Assembly (NCBI RefSeq): GCF_020251205.1
Contig: NZ_JAIWYX010000004.1
Coordinates: 62,001 to 126,000 of the forward strand
DNA: 64,000 bases
Direction: 5' to 3'
Source: Arthrobacter sp. M4
GTDB lineage: Bacteria > Actinomycetota > Actinomycetes > Actinomycetales > Micrococcaceae
Positions 27,089 to 35,842 of this stretch are shown here, piece by piece. Position 1 is the stretch's first letter. Each line of letters begins with the position of its first letter. The position numbers and the translations under genes were made by a program. Under the pieces are notes generated by a model, which was given only the letters and a program-made list of their open reading frames with translations, was not told the origin of the DNA and searched no databases.

Positions 27089-28306
27089 ATGAAAAGGCTT
27101 CCCTCCGAACCGCGCCCTGACTGGAAAGGCAAGATCGAGGAACAGGGCCTGGTTTTCTCCACCACCACTATGCCGGACGGTCGGAAGATCGAGTACTGGC
27201 ATGAAGGCGCGTACTACGAGTTCACCATGGACGAAGTGGAAACGCTGGAGAAGACCGCCGAGGACATGCATGCCATGTGCCTGGAAGCTGCCCAGTTCCT
27301 GGCCACAGGGGCGATGGGGGGCATCGGGATAGGATCCCAGGCGCTTGAGTTGGCGTCGGAATCGCTGCTGGCCCGGGACATGGATATCTACGGGCGCTTC
27401 GACTTCATTTACGACGGCCAGGGCGGCCCCGCCAAGATGCTCGAATACAACGCGGACACACCCACCGGCCTGATCGAAGCTGCCGTTGCCCAGTGGTTCT
27501 GGCTACAGGATGTGTTCCCGGAAAAGGACCAGTGGAACGGTATCCATGAGGCGCTCATCCGGCAATGGAAGAAGCTGCAGTACCGCACGGGCATGAGCAC
27601 ACTGCACGTGGCGCATTCCGAGGCCGAGGAATCGGGCGAGGACTGGATGACGGCAGCGTACATGCGGGACGTCGCCAGCCAAGCCGGGTGGACCACCATC
27701 GGCATCAACATGTCGGACATCGGCTGGGACCCGAACCTCAACCGCTTCGTGGACCTGGACAACTATGTCATCAACACCATCTTCAAGCTGTACCCCTGGG
27801 AGATGATGATGAAGGAGCCTTTCGGTCCCAGGCTGCTGGAACGCGCGCACAATCCGCGATGGGTGGAACCGGCCTGGAAGATGCTGCTGTCCAACAAGGC
27901 CCTGCTCGCGGCGCTGTGGCACCTCTACCCCGGTCACCCCAACCTGCTGCCCGCCTACCTGGACAACCCCGGACCGCTTAACGAATGGGTGGCCAAGCCC
28001 TTGCACGGACGTGAGGGCGACAACATCCGCATCCACGCCCCCGGCCTCGAGATCGACCAGCCCGGAGACTACGGCAGGGAAGGCTGGTGCTACCAGCAAT
28101 ACCAACCCCTGCCGGACTACGACGGCAACCATCCGGTTCTGGGCCTGTGGGTGATTGACGGAGAATCCGTGGGATGCGGCATCCGCGAGTCCGACGGTCC
28201 AGTGACCGATTACTTCTGCCGCTTTGTACCAAACACCATTGACGCCCCCGCACCTCCGCCTTTGCCCGGACAATCAGGACACACAGGACAGGGAATCGCC
28301 TTATGA
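27089..28306 (+). CDS. Glutathionylspermidine synthase family protein (YgiC/YjfC-like)
   Basis: 405 residues, ATP-grasp-like C-N ligase family. Landmarks: Y-W-H-E-G-A-Y-Y-E-F, F-D-F-I-Y-D-G-Q-G-G-P-A-K-M-L-E-Y-N-A-D-T-P-T-G and the C-terminal K-P-L-H-G-R-E-G-D-N-I region, all typical of YgiC. There is no amidase domain, as in YgiC/YjfC. Actinobacteria make neither glutathione nor glutathionylspermidine, so the acceptor and amine must be something else. Co-transcribed with the YgiB-like gene and a permease. Confidence 0.9.
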   Translation: MKRLPSEPRPDWKGKIEEQGLVFSTTTMPDGRKIEYWHEGAYYEFTMDEVETLEKTAEDMHAMCLEAAQFLATGAMGGIGIGSQALELASESLLARDMDIYGRFDFIYDGQGGPAKMLEYNADTPTGLIEAAVAQWFWLQDVFPEKDQWNGIHEALIRQWKKLQYRTGMSTLHVAHSEAEESGEDWMTAAYMRDVASQAGWTTIGINMSDIGWDPNLNRFVDLDNYVINTIFKLYPWEMMMKEPFGPRLLERAHNPRWVEPAWKMLLSNKALLAALWHLYPGHPNLLPAYLDNPGPLNEWVAKPLHGREGDNIRIHAPGLEIDQPGDYGREGWCYQQYQPLPDYDGNHPVLGLWVIDGESVGCGIRESDGPVTDYFCRFVPNTIDAPAPPPLPGQSGHTGQGIAL

Positions 28307-29841
28307 ACACCACGAGCCCCGCCCCCGCTCCCGTGGCCTCCAAGGGCCTGCGGGCCGGCATCCTCGACCTTGGCGACTCTGTCATGCTGGGCCTTGCCTC
28401 CACTGCCCCGGTCTATTCCCTGGCAGCCACGCTGGGCCTCATTGTGGCGGTCAATGGAAACTACACACCGCAGATTCTGGTCCTTGGTTTTATCCCGGTA
28501 CTGTTCATCGCCTTTGCCTTCCGGGAGCTCAACAGTGCCATGCCGGATTGCGGCACCACGTTTATCTGGGCCCGGCGCACATTCGGCCCCTGGGCGGGTT
28601 GGCTGGGTGGCTGGGGTGTGGCACTTGCGGGTGTGGTGGTGCTGGCCAACCTCGCCCAAATAGCCGGGCAGTATTTGTGGCTGTTGGTCGGCGACGGGTC
28701 CCTTGCCTCCAACAAGTGGCTGGTGACAGGGACAGGGGTGCTTTTCATCGCCTTTATGACGTACGTGAACCACCGGGGCATCCGTTTGGGCGAGCATGTG
28801 CAGCGGGCACTCACGTATGTCCAATACATCTCGCTCGGGATCTTTGCGCTGGCGGTCATCATTCGGATTGCCGGCGGGCCCGGCGAAGGCCAGGCGTTCG
28901 ACCTGGAATGGTTCAATCCTGTGGGCGCATTCGGAGATCCCGGCGCTGTTGTTCACGGAACGCTGCTGGCACTCTTCATTTACTGGGGCTGGGACACCTG
29001 CCTGGCGCTGAACGAAGAGACTGAGAATCCCACCACCACGCCTGGCCGCGGGGCCGTGATCTCGGCATTTGTCCTGGTCGCGATCTACGTCTCGGGCGCT
29101 TTGCTGGTCATGATGTATGCCACCGTGGGATCTGAAGGCATCGGCCTAGGCAATGAAGCCAACAAATCCGATGTCTTCCTGGCCATGAAAGACGTGGTCC
29201 TGGGCCCCTGGGGATGGCTCATTGTCCTGGCGGTCCTGGCCTCTGTGCTTTCCTCGACGCAGACCACCATCCTGCCGACCGCCCGCGGAACGCTGTCCAT
29301 GGGAGTTCACGGTGCCCTTCCGCCGCGGTTCGGAAAGGTCCACGAGCGCTACCAGACCCCAGGGTTTTCCACGCTGACAATGGGTGGCGCAGCCATTGCC
29401 TACTACGTGGCCATGAGCATCCTGAGCGAGAACCTGCTTACGGACTCCATCAGCGCCATCAGCCTTTTCATCGCTTTCTACTACGCGCTCACGGGATTCG
29501 CCTGCGTGTGGTTCTTCCGCACCACCCTGCGGGAGTCAGCCGGTGCCCTTTGGCTCCGGGGCATCCTTCCGCTGCTGGGCGCCCTGATGCTGACTGCGGC
29601 CTTCTTCGTTTCCGCCGTGCAAATGTGGGACCCCGGATACGGCGACTCCCAAATCTTCGGGATCGGCGGCGCCTTCGTCAGCGGCGTAGTCCTGCTGGGA
29701 TTGGGCGTGGTCCTGGCCATTGTGTGCCGCTTCGCGCCGGCCACACGCGGCTACTTCACAGGGACGGGCATAGCGGGCACTCCGGGCACAGGCTTACACA
29801 ACGCAGGCACGCCAAGCGCAGAGGAGTCCGCGGGAGCCTGA
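28303..29841 (+). CDS. APC family amino acid/polyamine permease
   Basis: 512 residues, about 12 membrane helices, beginning with the usual L-G-D-S-V-M-L-G-L-A-S-T-A-P-V-Y-S segment of APC carriers. It overlaps the ligase stop as ATGA, a strong sign of shared expression. The substrate may be the amine or amino acid used by the ligase. The last 35 residues are Gly/Thr/Ala-rich. Confidence 0.9.
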   Translation: MNTTSPAPAPVASKGLRAGILDLGDSVMLGLASTAPVYSLAATLGLIVAVNGNYTPQILVLGFIPVLFIAFAFRELNSAMPDCGTTFIWARRTFGPWAGWLGGWGVALAGVVVLANLAQIAGQYLWLLVGDGSLASNKWLVTGTGVLFIAFMTYVNHRGIRLGEHVQRALTYVQYISLGIFALAVIIRIAGGPGEGQAFDLEWFNPVGAFGDPGAVVHGTLLALFIYWGWDTCLALNEETENPTTTPGRGAVISAFVLVAIYVSGALLVMMYATVGSEGIGLGNEANKSDVFLAMKDVVLGPWGWLIVLAVLASVLSSTQTTILPTARGTLSMGVHGALPPRFGKVHERYQTPGFSTLTMGGAAIAYYVAMSILSENLLTDSISAISLFIAFYYALTGFACVWFFRTTLRESAGALWLRGILPLLGALMLTAAFFVSAVQMWDPGYGDSQIFGIGGAFVSGVVLLGLGVVLAIVCRFAPATRGYFTGTGIAGTPGTGLHNAGTPSAEESAGA

Positions 29842-29860
29842 GTCCCCCTAGGATGCTGGA

Positions 29861-31045
29861 ATGAGCCATTCGACGACGAACTCCACCGATATCCTTGAAC
29901 TCGATTCGCTGCTGACTGACGAGGAATTGGAAGTCAGGGAACGCGTTCGCGACTTCACGGACCAGCGAATTCGGCCAAACATCGCGCGCTGGTACAACAA
30001 TGGCGAGTTCCCGCCCGAGCTGGCGCTTGAACTGGGTGAACTGGGCGTCCTCGGGATGCACCTGCACGGCTACGGCTGCCCCGGGCGTTCCGCCGTCGAA
30101 TATGGCCTCGCCGCCCTTGAACTGGAAGCGGGCGATTCCGGGATCCGTACCTTTGTGTCGGTGCAGGGCTCCCTGGCCATGACAGCAATCCGCAAGTGGG
30201 GTTCGGAAGAACAGCGGCAGCAGTACCTCCCGCGGATGGCGGCTGGCGAGCTGATTGGCAGCTTCGCGCTGACTGAACCCTCCGCCGGCTCGGATCCATC
30301 GTCCATGACGACGGCGGCAACCCGGGATGGTGCGGGCGAAGGCTCCGGATGGGTCCTCAATGGGGCCAAGCGCTGGATTGGGCTCGCGTCCATCGCGGAC
30401 GTTCTGGTGGTGTGGGCCGTGACGGAAGACGGCATCCGAGGCTTCCTGGTCCCGGCCGATACCCCGGGTGTGACCATCACGCCCATCGAGCCAAAGCTCT
30501 CGCTTCGGGCCTCCATCCAATGCGATATCAAGCTCGACGGCGTTCGGCTTGGCAGCGAAGCGCAGCTCCCGGGGGCCGTCGGCTTGCGGGCAGCCCTGTC
30601 CTGTTTGAACGAGGCTCGCTACGGAATCGTGTGGGGCTCCATGGGAGCGGCCCGGGACTCCTACCTGGCCGCCCTGGATTACGCCCTGAACCGGACGCAA
30701 TTTGGCAAGCTCCTCGCCAGCCATCAGGTCACGCAGGAAAAGCTCGTGAACATGCTCACCGAGATCCAGAAAGGGACGCTTCTTGCCCTGCATTTGGGGC
30801 GGCTCAAGGACTCGGGCAGGCTCAAGCCGGAGCAGATCTCGCTGGGAAAGCTCAACAACGTCCGCGAAGCCATTGAAGTCGCGAGGCAGGCCCGGACCAT
30901 CCTGGGCGCGAACGGCATCACCCTGGAGCACTCCCCCATGCGGCACGCCGCGAACCTTGAGTCGGTCCGCACCTACGAGGGCACTGACGAAGTGCACACC
31001 CTGGCCATTGGACAGCACATCACGGGAATCTCCGCGTTCCGCTAA
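29861..31045 (+). CDS. Acyl-CoA dehydrogenase, glutaryl-CoA dehydrogenase-like
   Basis: 394 residues, FAD flavoenzyme. The substrate-binding F-A-L-T-E-P-S-A-G-S-D and catalytic base Glu in YEGTDEVH are visible; the C-terminal T-L-x-I-G-x-x-I-T-G-I-x-A-F is the glutaryl-CoA dehydrogenase ending. It would oxidise and decarboxylate glutaryl-CoA to crotonyl-CoA in lysine or tryptophan breakdown. It starts 19 bp after the permease gene, so it may be in the same operon, perhaps linking to lysine/polyamine use. Confidence 0.88.
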   Translation: MSHSTTNSTDILELDSLLTDEELEVRERVRDFTDQRIRPNIARWYNNGEFPPELALELGELGVLGMHLHGYGCPGRSAVEYGLAALELEAGDSGIRTFVSVQGSLAMTAIRKWGSEEQRQQYLPRMAAGELIGSFALTEPSAGSDPSSMTTAATRDGAGEGSGWVLNGAKRWIGLASIADVLVVWAVTEDGIRGFLVPADTPGVTITPIEPKLSLRASIQCDIKLDGVRLGSEAQLPGAVGLRAALSCLNEARYGIVWGSMGAARDSYLAALDYALNRTQFGKLLASHQVTQEKLVNMLTEIQKGTLLALHLGRLKDSGRLKPEQISLGKLNNVREAIEVARQARTILGANGITLEHSPMRHAANLESVRTYEGTDEVHTLAIGQHITGISAFR

Positions 31046-31050
31046 CCAGA

Positions 31051-31095
31051 AACCCTCCCTCAGGCAACTGCGGGAGGGTTAACTGAGGGAGGGTT
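31051..31095 (+). terminator. Terminator with one left arm and two alternative right arms
   Basis: AACCCTCCCTCAG (31051-31063) can pair with GGGAGGGTT at 31072-31080 or, more fully, with CTGAGGGAGGGTT at 31083-31095, which ends in TTCTT. It sits between convergent genes and probably ends both. Confidence 0.7.
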
Positions 31096-31112
31096 CTTGC
31101 CCGGAGAGCAGG

Positions 31113-32513
31113 CTACGCCTCCACGGGCTGTGGCTCGCGCTGTGTGGCGCCCTTGCGGATGCTGGCGCTGATCACCGCAGCCACGGTGCAGAGCGCAGCG
31201 GCGCCCACCCACGCCACCGTGTAGTGGCCGGTGGCGTCCCGGACATAGCCGGCCAGGATTGCGGCAGCGGCGGCCCCCAACTGGTGGGCCGCGAACACCC
31301 AGCCGAACACCACAGAGCCGTCCTTGCCGAAGACTTGCCGGCAGATTGCCGCCGTCGGTGGCACGGTGGCCACCCAGTCCAGGCCGTAGACCACCACAAA
31401 CAGGATCATGCTGGGTTCCACGGTTGACCCCAGCAGGAGGGGCAGGACAAGGAGTCCCAAGCCGCGGAACTGGTAGTAGACCGCCAGCAGCACTTTGGGG
31501 TTGAAGCGGTCCGTCAACCAGCCGGACGCGATGGTGCCGACGATGTCAAAAATCCCGACGACGGCAAGCAGCCCGGCCGCCGTCGTTTCCGGCATGCCGT
31601 GGTCATGGGCCGAGGGAATGAAGTGCGTACCGATCAGGCCGTTGGTGGTGGCGCCGCAGATTGCGAAACCGGCAACGAGGGCCCAGAACGTACGGACGCG
31701 CGCGGCCGAGGCCAGCACCCTGAGAGCCCGCACCGCGGCGTTGGGCGCTGTAGCCTCGGGCGCCGCGACTTTGGTCGAATCGGCCGTGACCGTAACTGGC
31801 CGGGTGGTGCGTTCGCCCAGGCTGCTGGCGTCCGCCGCTTCGTCAGGCTCCCCTTCGTCAGGCTCCATCGCTTCGTCAGGCTCCGGGGCACCGTAGGGAC
31901 GGGCTCCGACGTCGGCGGGCGAGTTTCGCAACCACAGCAGGACCAGCGGCACAACAGCCAGGGCCCCGGCGGCCACCAAGAGCGAGGCACCTCGCCAGCC
32001 CGGGTCCTGGGCAAGGGCCGCGATGAACGGGAGGAAGACGAGTTGTCCTGCGGCGCTGCCGGCGGTGAGCACACCGATTACCAGGCCGCGCCTGGCGGCG
32101 AACCAAGTGTTGGCGATGGTGGCGGCAAAGACCAGAGCCATGGATCCTGTGCCGAGGCCAATCAGCAGGCCCCACGTGAACAGGATTTGCCATGATTCAG
32201 TGACAAACACCGTCAGCGCGCTGCCCAGGCCAATCAGCACGAGGGCCATCGCCGTGACGCGCCGGATACCAAAGCGTTCCATCAGGGCGGCGGCGAAGGG
32301 CGCTGTCAGGCCAAACAGGACGAGGTTGATGCTGACTGCCCCGGACAACACGGTGGTGGACCAGCCGAACTCCTGCTGCAGGGGCACCATAAGGACACCG
32401 GGCGCGGCCCGGAACCCTGCGGCTCCCACCAAGGCCAAAAATGCCACTGCGGCCACAATCCACGCCGGGTGGAGCCTGGGCCTCCCGGGTTTCGACGTGC
32501 GGACGTCGGTCAT
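31113..32513 (-). CDS. MFS transporter (OFA/monocarboxylate-like)
   Basis: 466 residues from ATG 32513, 11 bp after the stop of the HxlR gene; the open frame continues upstream through that gene and is not used. Twelve membrane helices in two halves are joined by a long acidic loop (E-P-D-E-A-x-E-P-D-E repeats, about residues 205-235). A central G-L-G-T-G-S-M-A and the F-G-I-R-R motif after helix 2 fit the MFS. Substrate is not readable. Adjacent HxlR regulator suggests inducible uptake or efflux. Confidence 0.86.
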   Translation of the reverse strand: MTDVRTSKPGRPRLHPAWIVAAVAFLALVGAAGFRAAPGVLMVPLQQEFGWSTTVLSGAVSINLVLFGLTAPFAAALMERFGIRRVTAMALVLIGLGSALTVFVTESWQILFTWGLLIGLGTGSMALVFAATIANTWFAARRGLVIGVLTAGSAAGQLVFLPFIAALAQDPGWRGASLLVAAGALAVVPLVLLWLRNSPADVGARPYGAPEPDEAMEPDEGEPDEAADASSLGERTTRPVTVTADSTKVAAPEATAPNAAVRALRVLASAARVRTFWALVAGFAICGATTNGLIGTHFIPSAHDHGMPETTAAGLLAVVGIFDIVGTIASGWLTDRFNPKVLLAVYYQFRGLGLLVLPLLLGSTVEPSMILFVVVYGLDWVATVPPTAAICRQVFGKDGSVVFGWVFAAHQLGAAAAAILAGYVRDATGHYTVAWVGAAALCTVAAVISASIRKGATQREPQPVEA

Positions 32514-32524
32514 CTGGGGTGCGC

Positions 32525-33049
32525 TCAAGGACGTATCTCCGTTCCGGATAGGGCCGTGGCCGAAGGAGCTGTTGCGAGGGGTACGGGGTCGGGCGTTCGA
32601 GTCAGGCTGTGCCAGCTGGTATTGGCGGCCGTCAGCGGCTTGCCGCAATGTGTGCAGGTATCTGCTGAGGACGTGGGGTTGCCGCATTCGGCGTGGATGA
32701 TTCGCATATGCGCGCGCTCAGCGGGCGCCTCCACGTATTTCTCGGACCACAGGATCAATGCGTTCAGGATGGGCAGTGTGTCTTCGCCTTTTGCCGTCAG
32801 GACGTACTCCTGCCGCGTCCTGCCGCCGTCGCAGTAGTTCCTGCGCTCCAGCAGGCCAGCTGCAACCAACGTCCCCAACCGTTTGCTCAAGACGGCGTCA
32901 GCTATGCCAAGGCGCTGTTTCATGGCATCGAAGCGGCCGTTGCCGAAGAACACTTCCCTCAGGATCAGGCTTGTCCATGGATCACCGAGTACGTCGAGTC
33001 CACGGGCCAGACTGCAGTTCTTGGAAGACCAGTCAGAGCGAAGGGGCAT
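32525..33049 (-). CDS. HxlR family regulator with C-terminal zinc-ribbon-like motif
   Basis: 174 residues. The N-terminal 110 form an HxlR winged helix (L-D-V-L-G-D-P-W-T-S-L-I-L-R-E, the family signature). Then a Cys cluster (C-G-N-P ... C-T-H-C-G) could bind one zinc, an extension many HxlR proteins lack. It precedes the MFS transporter in the same operon and probably regulates it. ATG 33049. Confidence 0.88.
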   Translation of the reverse strand: MPLRSDWSSKNCSLARGLDVLGDPWTSLILREVFFGNGRFDAMKQRLGIADAVLSKRLGTLVAAGLLERRNYCDGGRTRQEYVLTAKGEDTLPILNALILWSEKYVEAPAERAHMRIIHAECGNPTSSADTCTHCGKPLTAANTSWHSLTRTPDPVPLATAPSATALSGTEIRP

Positions 33050-33530
33050 ACCGCAAACCCTAGCTGACTATCTTGAAGAAAGCCAGCACAGCGGCGGGAG
33101 CCCACGGTCGGCATGGCACCTGGACCCGTGTACTACGGCCACCCGCACCATCCGCATGCAGTACCCGCCCCACGAGTACTCAGGGCACACAAGTGACCTA
33201 AGAGGTACCGCTGTGCAAACGGCTGAGTGGCGCCCACCAAAAAACAAGTAGTTGTGGCAGTAAAGTCGCGTAGTTATTACTCGGGCGCTTATTCACGCCA
33301 ATTTTTACACTGGAAATCCCTAGGGCGGCGATTTGCCGGACGCGGAGAGAAACCCGCAGGCCGCAATTCGCCAATTGGCAATGCACCACGCATGGACTCA
33401 CCTTTTCCGGGTCTCACGGGTCCATCACCAGCGCGCGGCGGGCTTCGTCCCGCGATGCAGCGCGGGTGCGATGCCAGCCCAGGGTCTGCCGCCGGCTGAC
33501 CCCACATTCTTATCAGGCTGGGGAAATCCG
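33050..33530 (+). other. 481-bp intergenic region; long leader of the LysM gene
   Basis: No open frame with gene-like character. The left part should hold the leftward HxlR promoter. From about 33250 A/T-rich bases give way to a strongly structured G+C-rich stretch (for example GCGCGGCGGGC near 33433 and CCCGCGATGCAGCGCGGG near 33451). Actinobacterial cell-wall LysM/NlpC/Rpf genes are often preceded by c-di-AMP (ydaO) riboswitches; I could not match that consensus here. Confidence 0.4.
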
Positions 33531-34508
33531 ATGAATCAGCAGAAATTAGAACAGAGAATTATCACCGACGGCCATCAAATTCAGCTGGCAGTCCGGCAAC
33601 GCGAATTACGAATTCCGCGCAAAATCCAGGCCCTTTTCCTGTCAGGAACAGTACTGGCGGCCGCAGTGACCGCCGCACTGAACTACGGGGGCCACCAAAC
33701 CCCGGCGGGCCCCCTCCGCATCTCCGAACCGGCGTCCACCGAAATCATGGTGAAGCCGTTCCACAATCTGCTTGCCGCCCCTCTGGTTCCAGATGCACAG
33801 GCACCCTCCGCGGCAGCACCCGCCGCCCAGGCGCCAACCGCGAGCCAGGTACCGGCCCTTGCGCCGGCAGCACCCGCCCCTGCCGCCCCCGCTCCCCAAG
33901 CAGTGCAGGAACCCGTACCGGCACCCAATCCCGACGGAAAGCTATACACCGTAGTGGCCGGTGACACGCCGAGTGCCATCGCTGCCAGATACGGCGTCGA
34001 TCTTTCGGCGATGCTTGCAGCCAACGGACTTGGCGCCTCCAGCGTCATCGTCCCCGGCCAAGTGCTCACATTGAGCGGGCCTCCCATTGCTCAGAAACCG
34101 GTAGCCGCAACTGTGCCGGCTCCAGCTGCTCCCGCCGTCGCCCCGGCTCCCGCCGCAGTGGCAGCGGTACCTGCACCGGGCACGCACACCATCTACATTG
34201 CAGGTTCCGGCGGGCAATCGATGGTGGACGCCTGCATCGGTCCAATCCATTTCACGCCAACGGACGCCTACTCACTTTTCATCACGGAGCACGACTTCTG
34301 TGGCGGCTGGGCGCGCTTCTCCGGCATTCAAGTAGGCGAGACCGTGAATATCGCTGGCTACGGTACGTACGCCGTGACGGCACGCGGCCAAGTGCCGCAG
34401 GGCGGCACCACCAACAATGTGGCCGCAGTCTTTGGCGGATTCCCGCGGGCGATCCTGCAAACCTGCATCCCCGGCACCAACCAGATGCTCCTGATCGCCC
34501 TCAATTAG
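33531..34508 (+). CDS. Membrane-anchored LysM-domain protein
   Basis: 325 residues from ATG 33531; the frame runs back to 33333 but lacks a start with a ribosome site. Layout: cytoplasmic 30 residues, one membrane helix (about 33-50), an Ala/Pro-rich spacer (85-135), one LysM peptidoglycan-binding domain (138-181, YTVVAGDTPSAIAARYGV), a second Ala/Pro spacer (185-216) and a 107-residue C-terminal domain with four Cys that could form two disulfides. The C-terminal domain has a sortase-like look (A-G-Y-G-T-Y-A-V-T) but no TLxTC motif. Likely acts on or in the cell wall. Confidence 0.82.
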   Translation: MNQQKLEQRIITDGHQIQLAVRQRELRIPRKIQALFLSGTVLAAAVTAALNYGGHQTPAGPLRISEPASTEIMVKPFHNLLAAPLVPDAQAPSAAAPAAQAPTASQVPALAPAAPAPAAPAPQAVQEPVPAPNPDGKLYTVVAGDTPSAIAARYGVDLSAMLAANGLGASSVIVPGQVLTLSGPPIAQKPVAATVPAPAAPAVAPAPAAVAAVPAPGTHTIYIAGSGGQSMVDACIGPIHFTPTDAYSLFITEHDFCGGWARFSGIQVGETVNIAGYGTYAVTARGQVPQGGTTNNVAAVFGGFPRAILQTCIPGTNQMLLIALN

Positions 34509-34513
34509 CGCTG

Positions 34514-35842
34514 CTAGGCAGCGCCATCAAGCCCTGCCCGGGGGACCGACCCCGGCGTCGGCTGGACAACCAGCCGACGCCGGGACGGCCGGTAGGCCAG
34601 GGCCCAGTAGGTCATCAAAGCGATTCCACAAAGAACGCCCAAACTGGATGCCGTCAATTGCCACTGGGTCTGTGGATCCTTGCCCCATTCCGCAGCCCCT
34701 GCCCAGACGGCGAGGTACTTTGGCGTCAGGTAGAACGCGACGGCGGTAACCCCAACAATGGTCCAGCCGGCAAGGCGCATGCGTCCGCTGCGGGAGGGGA
34801 TCCGGTGCATAGCAAATGCCATGGACGGCAACGCGACGGCTATCCAGACCCAGTGGTGCGACCATGAGACCGGGCTGATGAGGAGCATCAGCACCGCTGT
34901 GGCGGACACGGCAACGAAGTTCTCCTCGGCAGCCACGGTCCAGTGGATGATGAGCGCGGCGAGCACAACGAGTACCAGTGCAAGTACCAGCCACAGGAGG
35001 TTCGTAGTCGGCGCGTCGGGCATGCCAAGGTGCAGCAGGAGCCCCTTGACGGACAGGTTGTCCACGTAAGCCGGGCCACCGATGCGGCCAGTGTCAGGAA
35101 GGATCTTGGTCCAGAACGTCAGCGAGGCGTTCGGCAGGACCACCCAGGCAAGCGCGATGGAGCCCAAGAATCCAGCCGCCATCCAAGCCAGGGCTTTGAA
35201 ATCGCGGCGGACCAAATAGTAGAGGCCGAACACCAAAGGCGTGAGTTTGATGCCCGCGGCGATTCCCGTCAACAGGCCGGCCGGCCAGCGCAGTTCGCCG
35301 GCTCGGTCCTTCCCGTAGAGAGCGAAGTCGGCCAGGATCAGGCCCATCAGGATGATGTTGATCTGGCCGAAGTCGAAGGTGTCGCGCCATGGCCCCAGCA
35401 GCAGGATCGCGGCCGTGGCCAACAGGGCAACAGTCCGAAAGCGTGCGTCGGCAAAGGCGTCGCGCCAGCGGCGCAGGCCAAAATAGTGCCGCGCCAGCCA
35501 AGCGGAGACGACGGCGGCACCCGCCAGCGCCGTCGTGATGAATACCAGTTCGCTGGTCTTGATGGGAAACAGCGCTAGTCCCGCGAATAGCAGCGCAGCA
35601 AACGGCGGATACGTGAACGGCAAGCCGTCTCGAGGCGCGTAAAGCTCGTTGACGCCAGCCTCACCGGTCTGCAGCACTCGGGAGCCGCCGTAATAGTAGA
35701 CCTCGAAGTCATTCATCAGCGGAATGTACGCCGAGTACAACACCAAGAGGGCAACGACGACGGCCAAGGCGCCTGCCGCCGTCGTCAGCCAGCCGAGCGG
35801 CACCGCGGGCGTGCCCGCAGACGCCCGGACCTTGAAGGTCAT
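34514..35842 (-). CDS. GT87 family polyprenyl-phosphate-mannose-dependent mannosyltransferase
   Basis: 442 residues with about ten membrane helices. The first periplasmic loop has the N-D-F-E-V-Y-Y-Y motif with the candidate catalytic Asp; F-D-F-G-Q-I-N-I-I-L is characteristic of the GT87/DUF2029 family, which extends lipoarabinomannan-type or other cell-envelope mannans. The C-terminus (R-R-R-L-V-V-Q-P-T-P) is cytoplasmic. It is coupled to metB-like gene by a 4-bp overlap, an odd partner. Convergent with the LysM gene, five bases between stops. Confidence 0.87.
   Translation of the reverse strand: MTFKVRASAGTPAVPLGWLTTAAGALAVVVALLVLYSAYIPLMNDFEVYYYGGSRVLQTGEAGVNELYAPRDGLPFTYPPFAALLFAGLALFPIKTSELVFITTALAGAAVVSAWLARHYFGLRRWRDAFADARFRTVALLATAAILLLGPWRDTFDFGQINIILMGLILADFALYGKDRAGELRWPAGLLTGIAAGIKLTPLVFGLYYLVRRDFKALAWMAAGFLGSIALAWVVLPNASLTFWTKILPDTGRIGGPAYVDNLSVKGLLLHLGMPDAPTTNLLWLVLALVLVVLAALIIHWTVAAEENFVAVSATAVLMLLISPVSWSHHWVWIAVALPSMAFAMHRIPSRSGRMRLAGWTIVGVTAVAFYLTPKYLAVWAGAAEWGKDPQTQWQLTASSLGVLCGIALMTYWALAYRPSRRRLVVQPTPGSVPRAGLDGAA
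34551..34584 (-). terminator. Terminator-like 15-bp-arm hairpin inside the 3' end of the GT87 gene
   Basis: CCCGGCGTCGGCTGG, loop ACAA, then the exact complement. It lies within the last 25 codons of the mannosyltransferase gene and beyond the LysM stop. It could end rightward LysM transcripts or stabilise the 3' end of the leftward message; there is no T-run. Confidence 0.5.

Noticed and set aside
29756..31018. 420-codon frame antisense to the acyl-CoA dehydrogenase
   Set aside because: Shadow frame; the sense protein has all family motifs.
33260..33530. c-di-AMP (ydaO) riboswitch before the LysM gene
   Set aside because: Position is right but I could not match the conserved core segments, so it is listed only as an unassigned leader.
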